Of a DNA stretch of 64,000 bases, positions 15,816-23,399 are shown in pieces. The number at the start of each line of letters is the position of its first letter. The stretch's first letter is position 1. Source of the stretch: Streptomyces sp. FIT100. Lineage in GTDB: Bacteria > Actinomycetota > Actinomycetes > Streptomycetales > Streptomycetaceae. The notes under the pieces were generated by a model. The model was not told the DNA's origin. It did not search any database and saw only the letters and a list, made by a program, of their open reading frames with translations. The translations under genes and the position numbers were made by a program. The stretch spans positions 1,600,001 to 1,664,000 of the forward strand of contig NZ_CP075715.1 of the NCBI RefSeq assembly GCF_024584805.1. Reading direction: 5' to 3'.

Positions 15816-17264
15816 ATGAACAAGACAATCAGGCGCGCCGCGGTCTTCAGCCTGCTCCTGGTACTCGCCCTGCTGCTGCGGGCCACCTGGGTGCAGGCGT
15901 ACGAGGCCAAGGCCCTCGCGGACAACCAGCACAACCGGCGGAACACCATCGCACAGTACGCGCAGCCGCTCGGTGACATCGTCGTGGCCGGATCGCCGGT
16001 CACCGGCTCGAAGAGAACGAAGGGCAGCGACCTCGCGTACAAGCGCACCTACACCGACGGCGAGCTCTACGCGCCGGTCACCGGCTACAGCTCGCAGGCG
16101 TACGGCGCGACCCAGCTCGAAGGCATCTACAGCAAGGTGCTCGACGGCACCGACAACCGTCTGAAGAACCCGCTGGACGTGCTCACCGGCAAGCAGGCCC
16201 AGCCCGGTGGCGTGCTCACCACGATCGACCCCGCCGTGCAGCGCGCCGGCTTCAAGGCGCTCGGCGACAAGAAGGGCGCGGCGGTCGCGATCGACCCGGG
16301 GACCGGGCGGATCCTGGGCGTGGTCAGCACCCCTTCGTACGACCCGTCGAAGATCACCGGCACGACGGACGGCGCCGCCTGGAAGGCGCTCACCGGCGAC
16401 AAGGACCAGCCGACGCTCAACAGGGCGCTGCGGCAGCCGCTGCCCCCGGCCTCGACGTTCAAGCTGGTCGTCGCGGCGGCGGCGCTGGAGGAGGGTCTGT
16501 ACTCCTCGGTGGACGAGCGGACGGACAGCCCGTCCCCGTACACGCTCCCGAACACCCGCACCGTCCTGAAGAACGAGAACCCCTCCGCACCCTGCGAGAA
16601 CGCGACGATCCGCACGGCGCTCCAGTACTCCTGCAACAACGTCTTCGGGAAGATGGCCGCGGACCTGGGCCAGGAGAAGCTCCGCGCCATGGCGGAGAAG
16701 TTCGGCTTCAACGACAAGGAGCGGGACGTGCCGGTGCGCGCCTGGACGAGCGTGTATCCGCACAACATGGACGCGGCGCAGACCGCGCTGACGGGTATCG
16801 GCCAGTTCGATGTGACGGCGACTCCGTTGCAGATGGCGATGGTGTCCGCCACCCTGGCCAACGATGGGCTCATGGCGTCCCCGCATATGGTCTCCGAAGT
16901 CGTCGACGCGGAGGGCGACACCCTGCAGAGCTACGACGATGCCGGCACCGAGCGGATCGTGTCCTCGTCGACGGCGAAGCAGCTGCGCAGTGCCATGGTC
17001 ACGGTCGTCGAGGACGGCACGGGCGGCAACGCGCGGATCGACGGCGCCGAGGTGGGCGGCAAGACGGGCACGGCCCAGCACGGCGAGAACAACAGCAAGA
17101 CGCCGTACGCCTGGTTCACGTCGTACGCGAAGGACACGAGCACCGGGAAGCAGGTGGCCGTCGCGGTGATCATCGAGGACTCGGGCGCGTCCCGCACGGA
17201 GGTCAGCGGCAACGGCCTGGCAGCGCCGGTCGCGCAGAAGATGATGAAGGCGGCGCTCGGCTAG
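15816..17264 (+). CDS. Penicillin-binding protein, PbpA-like transpeptidase
   Basis: Class B-like peptidoglycan D,D-transpeptidase of 482 residues, anchored by one N-terminal membrane helix (residues 8-28) with the rest outside. The three active-site motifs are present: STFK (S213, K216), SCN (S272) and KTGT (K416-T419). The N-terminal part is a short dimerisation-type domain (about 40-140). This layout matches the PbpA group linked to septation and sporulation in actinobacteria. The gene lacks a clear ribosome binding site before the ATG. The stop codon TAG is part of the CTAG target of a MITE-like insertion, which leaves the protein whole. Confidence 0.9.
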   Translation: MNKTIRRAAVFSLLLVLALLLRATWVQAYEAKALADNQHNRRNTIAQYAQPLGDIVVAGSPVTGSKRTKGSDLAYKRTYTDGELYAPVTGYSSQAYGATQLEGIYSKVLDGTDNRLKNPLDVLTGKQAQPGGVLTTIDPAVQRAGFKALGDKKGAAVAIDPGTGRILGVVSTPSYDPSKITGTTDGAAWKALTGDKDQPTLNRALRQPLPPASTFKLVVAAAALEEGLYSSVDERTDSPSPYTLPNTRTVLKNENPSAPCENATIRTALQYSCNNVFGKMAADLGQEKLRAMAEKFGFNDKERDVPVRAWTSVYPHNMDAAQTALTGIGQFDVTATPLQMAMVSATLANDGLMASPHMVSEVVDAEGDTLQSYDDAGTERIVSSSTAKQLRSAMVTVVEDGTGGNARIDGAEVGGKTGTAQHGENNSKTPYAWFTSYAKDTSTGKQVAVAVIIEDSGASRTEVSGNGLAAPVAQKMMKAALG

Positions 17265-17471
17265 GGAGTGTCTTCACAGTGGCGTCGTCCGCCCGGAGGG
17301 CGGGCCCGGCGGCGTCTGGTGCGTGCGATCGCAAGGCAGAGGAGGGAGTCCATGCGGTCAGGGCACCTCCCGTGCCCGAAGGCCACGGGGGTGGGGGCAC
17401 CTCCCAGGCGCGAGCTCAGGGGGAGGAGCGTGCCAGGCGTCACCGGGCAGACGGGACTTTGAAGACACGAC
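17265..17471 (+). mobile_element. MITE-like element with CTAG target duplication
   Basis: A 207-bp non-coding element flanked by CTAG at 17261-17264 and 17472-17475. The ends are imperfect terminal inverted repeats of about 26 bp (19 of 26 positions match) with the shared core GTGTCTTCA. It has no transposase frame. The 4-bp CTAG duplication and the end sequence suggest mobilisation by an IS5-type transposase elsewhere in the genome. It sits directly after the PBP stop codon. Confidence 0.78.
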
Positions 17472-17561
17472 CTAGAAGTGTCCGGTGGATCGGGCGCGAG
17501 CCCAGCGTGATCCACCGGTCCCCCCTGGTGCTGTGACCGGCAGGTTGTCGGTGCTCGTTCA

Positions 17562-17567
17562 TAGGAT
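17562..17567 (+). promoter_or_regulatory. -10 hexamer TAGGAT for a leaderless mRNA
   Basis: TAGGAT followed by 6 nt and the ATG at 17574. No Shine-Dalgarno. No convincing -35. Confidence 0.45.
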
Positions 17568-17573
17568 CACGCC

Positions 17574-18110
17574 ATGCCTGATGCCTTCACCGTCCTGTGG
17601 ACCCATGACACCTGCCGTGCCCTGCGCAAGGCGGGTCGCGTGGGCGAGCGGCCGCCGGTCGCCTTCAGCGGCGTTCACTCCTCGCTGCCCGCCTGGACGG
17701 GCGCCCGTGCCGGCGCCGAGGTGTTCGCGTTGCACGTCAACCGGCGCGTCGTGTCCGTGGTGAGCCGGATGCGGGTGCTCGACATCGAGCGGCGCGAGTG
17801 CTGCGGCACCGCCCCCGCGACGTGGCAGGACCCGGCGTTCCCCGGGCACGCCGACTGGTCGATGCTCGGCGCCGACGGCTGCGGCGCCATGGCGGTGCAC
17901 GTGGACGCGACGCCCGTGCGCTTCGACGTGGCGATCCCCGGCGATCTTCTGGCGCGGCTCACCTGGCGCAACGCCCGCGGCCGGACCCGCGGTCTCAAGT
18001 ACGTGGTGGACGGCCGCCTCGAACGTTCCATCAGCCTCCGGGGGTTCTACCGTCTGACCCCCGAGTCGGCCGACGAGCTGGCGGAGGTGGCCGCCGGCGC
18101 CCTGGCCTGA
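17574..18110 (+). CDS. Conserved-looking hypothetical protein
   Basis: Not recognised. A soluble protein of 178 residues without signal peptide or membrane segment. It has a Cys-Cys pair in ERRECCGTAPATW and a basic stretch (TWRNARGRTRGLKYVVDGRLERS) that could contact nucleic acid or phosphate. Codon use is typical of its neighbours, with strong third-position G/C, so it is probably a real gene. TAGGAT lies 6 nt before the ATG with no ribosome binding site, suggesting a leaderless transcript. It follows the MITE-like element and stands alone; the context gives no function. Confidence 0.65.
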   Translation: MPDAFTVLWTHDTCRALRKAGRVGERPPVAFSGVHSSLPAWTGARAGAEVFALHVNRRVVSVVSRMRVLDIERRECCGTAPATWQDPAFPGHADWSMLGADGCGAMAVHVDATPVRFDVAIPGDLLARLTWRNARGRTRGLKYVVDGRLERSISLRGFYRLTPESADELAEVAAGALA

Positions 18111-18175
18111 TGCCGGCGGGCGTGCCCTTTCCGCTCGGAGGCCACCCCGGTGGCGGGCCGGGGCGGCGCGCACGA

Positions 18176-18223
18176 TATGCAGGGGGCGTTCCCGCTTCCT
18201 GCATCCTCAACTCCCCCTGCATA
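18176..18223 (+). promoter_or_regulatory. 11-bp inverted repeat before a small membrane gene
   Basis: Arms TATGCAGGGGG (18176-18186) and CCCCCTGCATA (18213-18223), perfectly complementary with 26 nt between, ending 1 nt before the ribosome binding site GGAGG. It could be an operator or an mRNA stem that masks the ribosome binding site. Confidence 0.55.
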
Positions 18224-18234
18224 CGGAGGACTTC

Positions 18235-18651
18235 GTGCGCCCCCTGCCCCGTTCCCTGTCCGGCTGGACCATGGCGGTGTTCGGCGTCCTCGCCGCCGCC
18301 CTCGGTGTGGTGGGGTTGATCGCCCCCGACGCCCTCATCGGCCTCATGGGCTTCGAGCCCATATCCGGCGACGGACGCACGGAGGGCGACTACACCGTCG
18401 TTTTCATCACCGCTTCCTCGATGGCCGCGGTGAATATGGGCGTCTACTACATCCTGGCGTCCCTGTCCGACTGGAGAGCCTTCTTCCGCTGGACGGTCCC
18501 GTTCCGCCTGCTGACCTTCACGGTCTTCACCGTCGCGGTGATCGCCGGCCGGGCGCCGTCCGGCTTCCTGGGCGTGGCCCTCTGGGAGGCCGCGGGTGCG
18601 GTGGCCACGGCGGCGGCGCTGCGGTACGACTCCCGCCGGGCCGCCGTGTGA
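18235..18651 (+). CDS. Small integral membrane protein
   Basis: A protein of 138 residues with about four hydrophobic segments (near residues 11-35, 55-75, 85-105 and 110-130). Family not recognised; it resembles small DoxX-like or DUF4267-like membrane proteins only in size and topology. The GTG start has a strong GGAGG 5 nt away. Directly upstream is an 11-bp inverted repeat, so expression may be regulated at transcription or translation. No operon partner: the next gene begins 178 nt later with its own signals. Confidence 0.7.
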   Translation: MRPLPRSLSGWTMAVFGVLAAALGVVGLIAPDALIGLMGFEPISGDGRTEGDYTVVFITASSMAAVNMGVYYILASLSDWRAFFRWTVPFRLLTFTVFTVAVIAGRAPSGFLGVALWEAAGAVATAAALRYDSRRAAV

Positions 18652-18728
18652 GCACCCTGGTCCCGGGGACCCCGGGGGGGGGACGTCCCCTGAGCCCGCC
18701 GGGATCCGCCGGGGGGACGTCGCACCGT

Positions 18729-18750
18729 GTTCAACTGGCGTTTATGCGTG
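18729..18750 (+). promoter_or_regulatory. Candidate PHO box before the phoX-like gene
   Basis: GTTCAACTGGC followed directly by GTTTATGCGTG, an 11-bp direct-repeat phasing as in PhoP binding sites. The first unit is close to the Streptomyces consensus; the second is weak. It lies about 80 bp upstream of a phosphatase gene, which supports the call. Confidence 0.45.
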
Positions 18751-18829
18751 GGCGAGAGCGTTGCCCCCGCAGACTCGCACCGCCAGACCTCCACGCACCA
18801 CGCCACCCAGCAGCACTCAGGAGACCGCG

Positions 18830-20299
18830 ATGCCGCTCAGCCGCAGGGAATTCACCAGACAGTCAGCGTTCACCGGCGCGGGCATCGCCCTCACCGGCAG
18901 CGTCGGCGCGCTCGCCACCGCGCCGGGCGCGCTCGCCGCCGAGGACTACACCGGGGAGACGGCGCCGGAGGCCGCCCACGACGGCCAGGGCCACGGGCAC
19001 GGGCACGAGCCGGGATACGGCCCGCTCCTCCCCGACCCGGAGGGCATCCTCGCGCTTCCCGCCGGCTTCTCCTACCGCATCCTCACCCACGGCGGTGTCA
19101 CCAAGCTGGAGTCGGGCGAGTTCACCCCCGCCAAGCACGACGGCACGGCCACCTTCGAGGGCCCCCGCGGCGTCACCCTCCTCGTCAACAACCACGAGCT
19201 CAAGGGTGCCCGCGCGGGCCACGAGTTCCCCGTCCCGCTCGCCGAGGGACTCGTGTACGACCCGGCCGCGGCCGGCGGCTGCACCGTCGTCGAGGTCCAG
19301 CGCGACGGCCGCACGGCCGAGTGGGTCGGCATCGCCGGCACCTCCCAGAACTGCGCGGGCGGCCGCACCCCGTGGGGCACCTGGCTGACCTGCGAGGAGA
19401 CCGCCGACCGGGCCGGCGAGAACGGCATGACCAAGGACCACGGCTACGTCTTCGAGGTCGACCCCTACGACCGCCGTGCCAACCGCCGCCCCATGCCGAT
19501 CAAGGCGTTCGGCCGGTACGAGCACGAGGCCGTCGTCATCGACACCAAGCGCGGCCACGCCTACCTCACCGAGGACTCCGCGGGCCCCAACGGCCTCTTC
19601 TACCGCTGGGTCCCGCCGGCCGGCTTCCAGCACGGTCGCGGCCGGCTGCGCCACATCCCCGAGAACGCCGGCCTGCTCCAGGCGCCCAAGTGCTACGACG
19701 CGGGCGGCCGCTTCGTGGACGACCTGTCCCGCGCCACGAAGACCGGCACGGTGTACGGCGTGGACTGGGTCGACGTCCCGGACCGCGACGCCAGGACCGT
19801 GCCGGTGCGCAAGCAGTTCGCCGACACCGAGGTCACCCGGGCCCGCAAGCTGGAGGGCATGTGGTGGGCGGACGGCGGTGCGTACATCGTCTCCTCGTAC
19901 GCCCGTGACGAGAGCCCGGGCCTGCCGCACGACGGCCAGGTCTGGTTCTACGACCCGCGGCGCCGGACCCTCACGCTCAAGGTGCTGCTCGGCGTCAACG
20001 CGGACCCGTCGAAGGACGGCGCCTACGACGGCCCGGACAACATCACGGTCTCGCCGTACGGCGGCCTGATCATCGCCGAGGACGGTGAGGGCATCCAGCA
20101 CCTCTTCGGTGCCACCGAGCGCGGGCGTACGTACCCCATCGCCCGCAACGAGCTGAACATGGGCACCGAGGAGGAGCCGGAGTACAGCGAATTCGCCGGT
20201 GTCGTCTTCTCGCCGGACGGGCGGACGCTGTACGCGAGCATCCAGACCCCGGGCATCATGCTCGCGATCACGGGCCCCTGGCGGCGTTCGCTGGGCTGA
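18830..20299 (+). CDS. PhoX family phosphatase (DUF839), Tat-exported
   Basis: A protein of 489 residues starting with a Tat signal peptide: SRREFTRQ, a hydrophobic run and a cleavage region near ALAAED. The mature part matches the PhoX/DUF839 beta-propeller: FSYRILTHGG, LLVNNHEL, WGTWLTCEET, FEVDPYDRR, YEHEAVVID, YLTEDSAGPNGLFYR, and at the end PDNITVSPYGGLIIAEDGEG and FAGVVFSPDGRTLYASIQTPG. PhoX enzymes are Ca/Fe-dependent alkaline phosphatases outside the membrane. The ATG at 18830 follows AGGAG. A candidate PHO box upstream fits phosphate control. A His-rich HGQGHGHGHE stretch just after the signal may bind metal. Confidence 0.87.
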   Translation: MPLSRREFTRQSAFTGAGIALTGSVGALATAPGALAAEDYTGETAPEAAHDGQGHGHGHEPGYGPLLPDPEGILALPAGFSYRILTHGGVTKLESGEFTPAKHDGTATFEGPRGVTLLVNNHELKGARAGHEFPVPLAEGLVYDPAAAGGCTVVEVQRDGRTAEWVGIAGTSQNCAGGRTPWGTWLTCEETADRAGENGMTKDHGYVFEVDPYDRRANRRPMPIKAFGRYEHEAVVIDTKRGHAYLTEDSAGPNGLFYRWVPPAGFQHGRGRLRHIPENAGLLQAPKCYDAGGRFVDDLSRATKTGTVYGVDWVDVPDRDARTVPVRKQFADTEVTRARKLEGMWWADGGAYIVSSYARDESPGLPHDGQVWFYDPRRRTLTLKVLLGVNADPSKDGAYDGPDNITVSPYGGLIIAEDGEGIQHLFGATERGRTYPIARNELNMGTEEEPEYSEFAGVVFSPDGRTLYASIQTPGIMLAITGPWRRSLG

Positions 20300-20320
20300 C
20301 CGTCGGCCCCAAGGAGAACT

Positions 20321-20360
20321 GCCCTCGGGTGGGGGCTTGAATCGGTAGTGGCCCGAGGGC
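20321..20360 (+). terminator. phoX hairpin whose loop holds a promoter element
   Basis: Arms GCCCTCGGG (20321-20329) and CCCGAGGGC (20352-20360). The 22-nt loop contains TTGAAT (20337-20342), the likely -35 of the next gene. It could end the phosphatase transcript while overlapping the downstream promoter. Confidence 0.5.
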
Positions 20361-20374
20361 GCATACTTCAGGTA

Positions 20375-20602
20375 ATGACAAAGTCAGCCGGTTCCCGGCG
20401 CCACCTGCCGTCCAGTCCCTTCCACCGCAACACCCCGGTCAGTCCCCCGATCGAGCAGTTCGAGGTCGGAGACCGGGTCTCGCATGATCAGTTCGGACTC
20501 GGAAGAGTCCTCGCGGTCGAGGGCGACAATGCCGTCCTCGTCGATTTCTCGGGGCGACAGGGAAGAATCCTGAGCCCATTCACCAAACTGGCCAAACTCT
20601 GA
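20375..20602 (+). CDS. Small CarD/Tudor-like domain protein
   Basis: A basic protein of 75 residues. The C-terminal half (EVGDRVSHDQFGLGRVLAVEGDNAVLVDFSGRQGRIL) is a small SH3/Tudor-like beta fold as in the RNA-polymerase-interacting CarD N-terminus and in UvrD-type C-terminal domains. Such proteins are common in Streptomyces; the function is not established. The ATG at 20375 is preceded by CATACT with 7 nt spacing and by TTGAAT 19 nt before that, and has no ribosome binding site, so the mRNA is probably leaderless. A GTG at 20348 is a poorer start because it lies inside the promoter. Confidence 0.78.
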   Translation: MTKSAGSRRHLPSSPFHRNTPVSPPIEQFEVGDRVSHDQFGLGRVLAVEGDNAVLVDFSGRQGRILSPFTKLAKL

Positions 20603-20607
20603 CCGAG

Positions 20608-20649
20608 CCGGACCTGGGGCCGCCGCACCGCGACGACCCCAGGCTCCGG
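20608..20649. terminator. Hairpin between convergent genes
   Basis: CCGGACCTGGGG (20608-20619) pairs with CCCCAGGCTCCGG (20637-20649) with one bulge, between the small CarD-like gene and the TerD gene. Confidence 0.6.
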
Positions 20650-20653
20650 AACG

Positions 20654-21901
20654 TCAGAGCGCCTGCGCGGCCGGCTTCACCATGCCGCGGACCGTGCGGG
20701 ACTTCACGAACTCACCCATCGCGGTCATTTCCCACTCGCCGGAGAACTGCCGGATGAGCTTGGCCATCATCACACCCGTCTGCGGCTCGGCACCGGTGAG
20801 GTCGAAGCGCACCAGCTCCTCGCCCGTCGCGGCGTCCATCAGCCGGCAGTACGCCTTCGCGACCTCGGTGAACTTCTGGCCGGAGAAGGAGTTGACCGTG
20901 AAGACGAGTCCCGTCGCCTCGGCCGGGAGCCGGCCCAGATCCACGACGATGACCTCGTCGTCGCCCGCGCCCTCGCCGGTCAGGTTGTCGCCCGAGTGCT
21001 TGATCGAGCCGCCGAGGATGGAGAGCTTGCCGAAGTAGCAGCTGTCCAGATGGTTGCGCTGAGGGCCGTACGCGATGACGGACGCGTCCAGGTCGATGTC
21101 CTTGCCGCGGAACGCGGGCTCCCAGCCGAGGCCCATCTTGACCTGGGAGAGCAGAGGGCGGCCGCCCTTGACGAGGGACACGGTCTGGTTCTTCTGGAGG
21201 CTGACCCGGCCCTTGTCGAGGTTGATTTTCCCGGCGCCGGGCGCGGGAGCCGCGGGCGCGGGGGCGGCGGCCGCCGGTGCCGCGGCGGGGGCCGCGGGTG
21301 CGGCCGGGGGCGCCGTCGGAGCGGCCGGGGGCGCCGTCGGAGCGGCCGGGGGCGCGATCGGGGCGGGCGTCGGCGCCGCCGCGGGGGCCGCGGCCGGCTC
21401 CTCCTCGACCGAGACGCCGAAGTCGGTGGCGATGCCCGCCAGCCCGTTCGCATAGCCCTGGCCGACGGCGCGGGCCTTCCACGCCCCGTTGCGCAGATAG
21501 ATCTCCACGATCACCAGCGCGGTCTCCGCGCCGAGCTGGGGCGGGGTGAAGGACGCCAGCACCGCGCCGCCGTCGGCGTTGCGGATCGTGGCGGTGGGCT
21601 CGATGCCCTGGAAGGTCTGCCCCGCGGCGTCCGGGCTCGCCGTGACGACGATCTTCTCGATTCCGGCCGGCACGGCACCGGTGTCGACGATGATCGCGTC
21701 GGGGGCCGTGCCGCCGCCGGACCGGTGGGTCACGCCGGGACCGGCCGGCTGGTTGTAGAAGATGAAGTCGTCGTCCGAACGCACCTTGCCGTCGGCCGTG
21801 AGCAGCAGGCCCGATACGTCGAGCCGCACGGGCGCGGCGACGTCCACCGCGACACGGGTGGCGGCCAGGGGGATGTTCGAGCCGGGGGTCATAGCTGTCA
21901 T
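20654..21901 (-). CDS. Double-domain TerD family stress protein
   Basis: A protein of 415 residues with two TerD-like domains. The first (about 1-165) has the hallmark RSDDDFIFYNQP (Ca2+-binding region, 41-52). The second (about 225-400) contains DSCYFGKLSILGGSIKHSGDNLTGEGAGDDE, the equivalent acidic calcium loops. They are joined by a Pro/Ala-rich linker (169-224) with three APPAAPT-type units encoded by near-identical 21-bp repeats. TerD proteins bind calcium and are tied to tellurite, phage or membrane stress and to differentiation in Streptomyces. The first ATG is used; neither ATG has a good ribosome binding site. The gene appears to be alone. Confidence 0.85.
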   Translation of the reverse strand: MTAMTPGSNIPLAATRVAVDVAAPVRLDVSGLLLTADGKVRSDDDFIFYNQPAGPGVTHRSGGGTAPDAIIVDTGAVPAGIEKIVVTASPDAAGQTFQGIEPTATIRNADGGAVLASFTPPQLGAETALVIVEIYLRNGAWKARAVGQGYANGLAGIATDFGVSVEEEPAAAPAAAPTPAPIAPPAAPTAPPAAPTAPPAAPAAPAAAPAAAAPAPAAPAPGAGKINLDKGRVSLQKNQTVSLVKGGRPLLSQVKMGLGWEPAFRGKDIDLDASVIAYGPQRNHLDSCYFGKLSILGGSIKHSGDNLTGEGAGDDEVIVVDLGRLPAEATGLVFTVNSFSGQKFTEVAKAYCRLMDAATGEELVRFDLTGAEPQTGVMMAKLIRQFSGEWEMTAMGEFVKSRTVRGMVKPAAQAL

Positions 21902-22024
21902 GCCTGGGGTAACGAGCGAAGCGGCTTTGCCGTTCCCTTACCTTCGCCCGATCGGCCCGGGCGCCGCGCACCGCCGCCGGCACCCGGGGCGCCCCGTACC
22001 CCCCTGCCGGGACGCGAGGGCCTG

Positions 22025-22252
22025 TCAGCGTCCCGCGCGGTTCCTCGGGTGCTGCCGGGCGGTCCGCTCGTTCCCGAACCGGTACGCGCCGGTCCAGCGG
22101 GCCATCACCAGCTGGGCGTCCCCCGACTCCACCTCGGTGAGGAACTTCTCCGCGCGGGCACCGCGCAGGGTGCCCGCGGCGCGGCCGTGGTGGGTGAGGA
22201 CGACGCTGCCGTCGCGCCGCTGCTCGTAGTGGAAGCCTGAAGGTCTGGGCAT
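22025..22252 (-). CDS. Small conserved hypothetical protein
   Basis: 75 residues, starting MPRPSGFHYEQRRDGSVVLTHH and including LRGARAEKFLTEVESGDAQLVMARWTG. I recognise this as a small soluble protein widespread in Streptomyces, but no function is known to me. The ATG at 22252 is preferred to upstream ATGs because the conserved sequence begins there; its ribosome binding site is weak. It lies 123 nt upstream of the TerD gene on the same strand. Confidence 0.65.
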   Translation of the reverse strand: MPRPSGFHYEQRRDGSVVLTHHGRAAGTLRGARAEKFLTEVESGDAQLVMARWTGAYRFGNERTARQHPRNRAGR

Positions 22253-22301
22253 GGCCCGCATCATGCCGGTCGCGGCCGCGCGGGGCACCCCGATTACCGC
22301 C

Positions 22302-23111
22302 TCAGTGCGGCCAGCGCGGCGGGTCCGTCACGAAGTGCCCGCCCAGATGGGCATGGGCCGGGTTCTCCGGGTCCAGCTCGCCCTGTTCGGCGACGAGCTT
22401 CTCCGCGTACTGCTCCGAGTCGTCCTGCGGCTCGTAACCGAGCGCACGGGCCGTCGACAGGTCCCACCACAGGCGCGTGTTCGCCGACGAGCCGTAGACG
22501 ACGGTGTGTCCGACGCCCTCCGCGGTGAGCGCGGCGTGGAAGAGGCGCGCGCCGTCGCCCGGGCTCAGCCAGACGGAGAGCATCCGCACGCTGTTCGGCT
22601 CCATGAAGCAGGAGCCGATCCTGACGGACACGGTTTCGACGCCGTGCTGGTCCCAGTAGAGCTGGGCGAGGTCCTCGCCGAAGCACTTGGACAGACCGTA
22701 GTAGGTGTCGGGGCGGTGGGGCGCGTCGACCGGGATGAGCGGGTCGCCCTCGCGGGGGCGCGGGGTGAAGCCGACGGCGTGGTTGCTGGAGGCGAGGACG
22801 ATGCGGCCGACGCCCTCCTCGCGGGCGGCCTCGTACAGGTTGTACGTGCCCTCGATGTTGGCGCGGAGGATCTTCTCGAAGGAGGCTTCCAGCGAGATGC
22901 CGGCCAGGTGGATGATCGCGTCGGCGCCGCGTACGGCCTCGCGCAGCGCGTCCTTGTCCGCGAGGTCCGCCGTGATGGCCCCGGGCTGCCCGTCGATCGG
23001 GTTCATGTCGAGGAGGCGCAGTTCGTAGCCGTACGCGGGCAGCAGCCCCCGCATCAGGGTGCCGAGGCCGCCGGCGGCGCCGGTGAGCAGGACGGTGCGG
23101 GGTGCGGGCAT
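22302..23111 (-). CDS. Uronate dehydrogenase-like NAD-dependent SDR
   Basis: Extended short-chain dehydrogenase of 269 residues: Rossmann motif TGAAGGLG (10-17), LASSNHAVGF with the catalytic Ser region (108-115) and YYGLSK with the Tyr-Lys pair Y138 and K142. The SSNHAVG and YYGLSKCFGEDLA segments are typical of uronate dehydrogenases, which oxidise glucuronate or galacturonate to aldarolactones. The ATG at 23111 follows GAGGGG. It is divergent from kdgD, whose product works two steps later, and both promoters have the same architecture. An NDP-sugar epimerase is less likely because the protein is short and lacks a C-terminal sugar-nucleotide domain. Confidence 0.82.
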   Translation of the reverse strand: MPAPRTVLLTGAAGGLGTLMRGLLPAYGYELRLLDMNPIDGQPGAITADLADKDALREAVRGADAIIHLAGISLEASFEKILRANIEGTYNLYEAAREEGVGRIVLASSNHAVGFTPRPREGDPLIPVDAPHRPDTYYGLSKCFGEDLAQLYWDQHGVETVSVRIGSCFMEPNSVRMLSVWLSPGDGARLFHAALTAEGVGHTVVYGSSANTRLWWDLSTARALGYEPQDDSEQYAEKLVAEQGELDPENPAHAHLGGHFVTDPPRWPH

Positions 23112-23152
23112 GGTGGTGGGTTCCCCTCGACGCGATGGAGAGCTGTTCCTGA

Positions 23153-23170
23153 TCCATAGACGTTTATGGA
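23153..23170. promoter_or_regulatory. Operator candidate in the uronate dehydrogenase leader
   Basis: TCCATA (23153-23158) and TATGGA (23165-23170) around GACGTT. It lies downstream of the predicted start point of the uronate dehydrogenase mRNA, a roadblock position. CATAGACGT is shared with the kdgD side (23337-23345). Confidence 0.55.
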
Positions 23171-23190
23171 CGCCATTCACAAGCGTGGAC

Positions 23191-23220
23191 ACGCTAAGGA
23201 GCCGCTCCGGGCGGAGTCAA
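23191..23220 (-). promoter_or_regulatory. Uronate dehydrogenase promoter
   Basis: TTGACT (minus strand, 23220-23215), an 18-bp spacer and TAGCGT (23196-23191), a good housekeeping sigma match. A dyad AGCGTG/CACGCT (23182-23195) overlaps the -10 and start point. Confidence 0.72.
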
Positions 23221-23290
23221 GTGTCCTGCCGACCGGTCAACTCCGCCTCTGAGTTGCGGTTTTCCACTGCGCGCGGCGTCGTCGGCCGTC

Positions 23291-23320
23291 TTGACCCCCG
23301 CCCGGCGGCTGCCCTAGCGT
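23291..23320 (+). promoter_or_regulatory. kdgD promoter
   Basis: TTGACC (23291-23296), an 18-bp spacer and TAGCGT (23315-23320). It mirrors the divergent promoter: same -10, same spacer, -35 differing in one base. Confidence 0.75.
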
Positions 23321-23324
23321 GGTC

Positions 23325-23342
23325 ATGTTCAGAAACATAGAC
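23325..23342. promoter_or_regulatory. Operator candidate at the kdgD start point
   Basis: ATGTT and AACAT arms around CAGA (23325-23338), then AGAC. It begins 5 nt after the -10, so it would cover the transcription start. Its GTTCAGAA matches the IclR-side operator at 14854-14869. Confidence 0.55.
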
Positions 23343-23399
23343 GTGGATCAGAATGCTGCACGAGCCTGATCGCTCGGTGCACGGCCACAGGGAGCGTCC

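Noticed and set aside
14931..17081. Very long open frame antisense to the IclR and PBP genes
   Set aside because: It is the reverse-strand shadow of two well-supported genes; composition is Arg/Gly/Val-rich without domain motifs.
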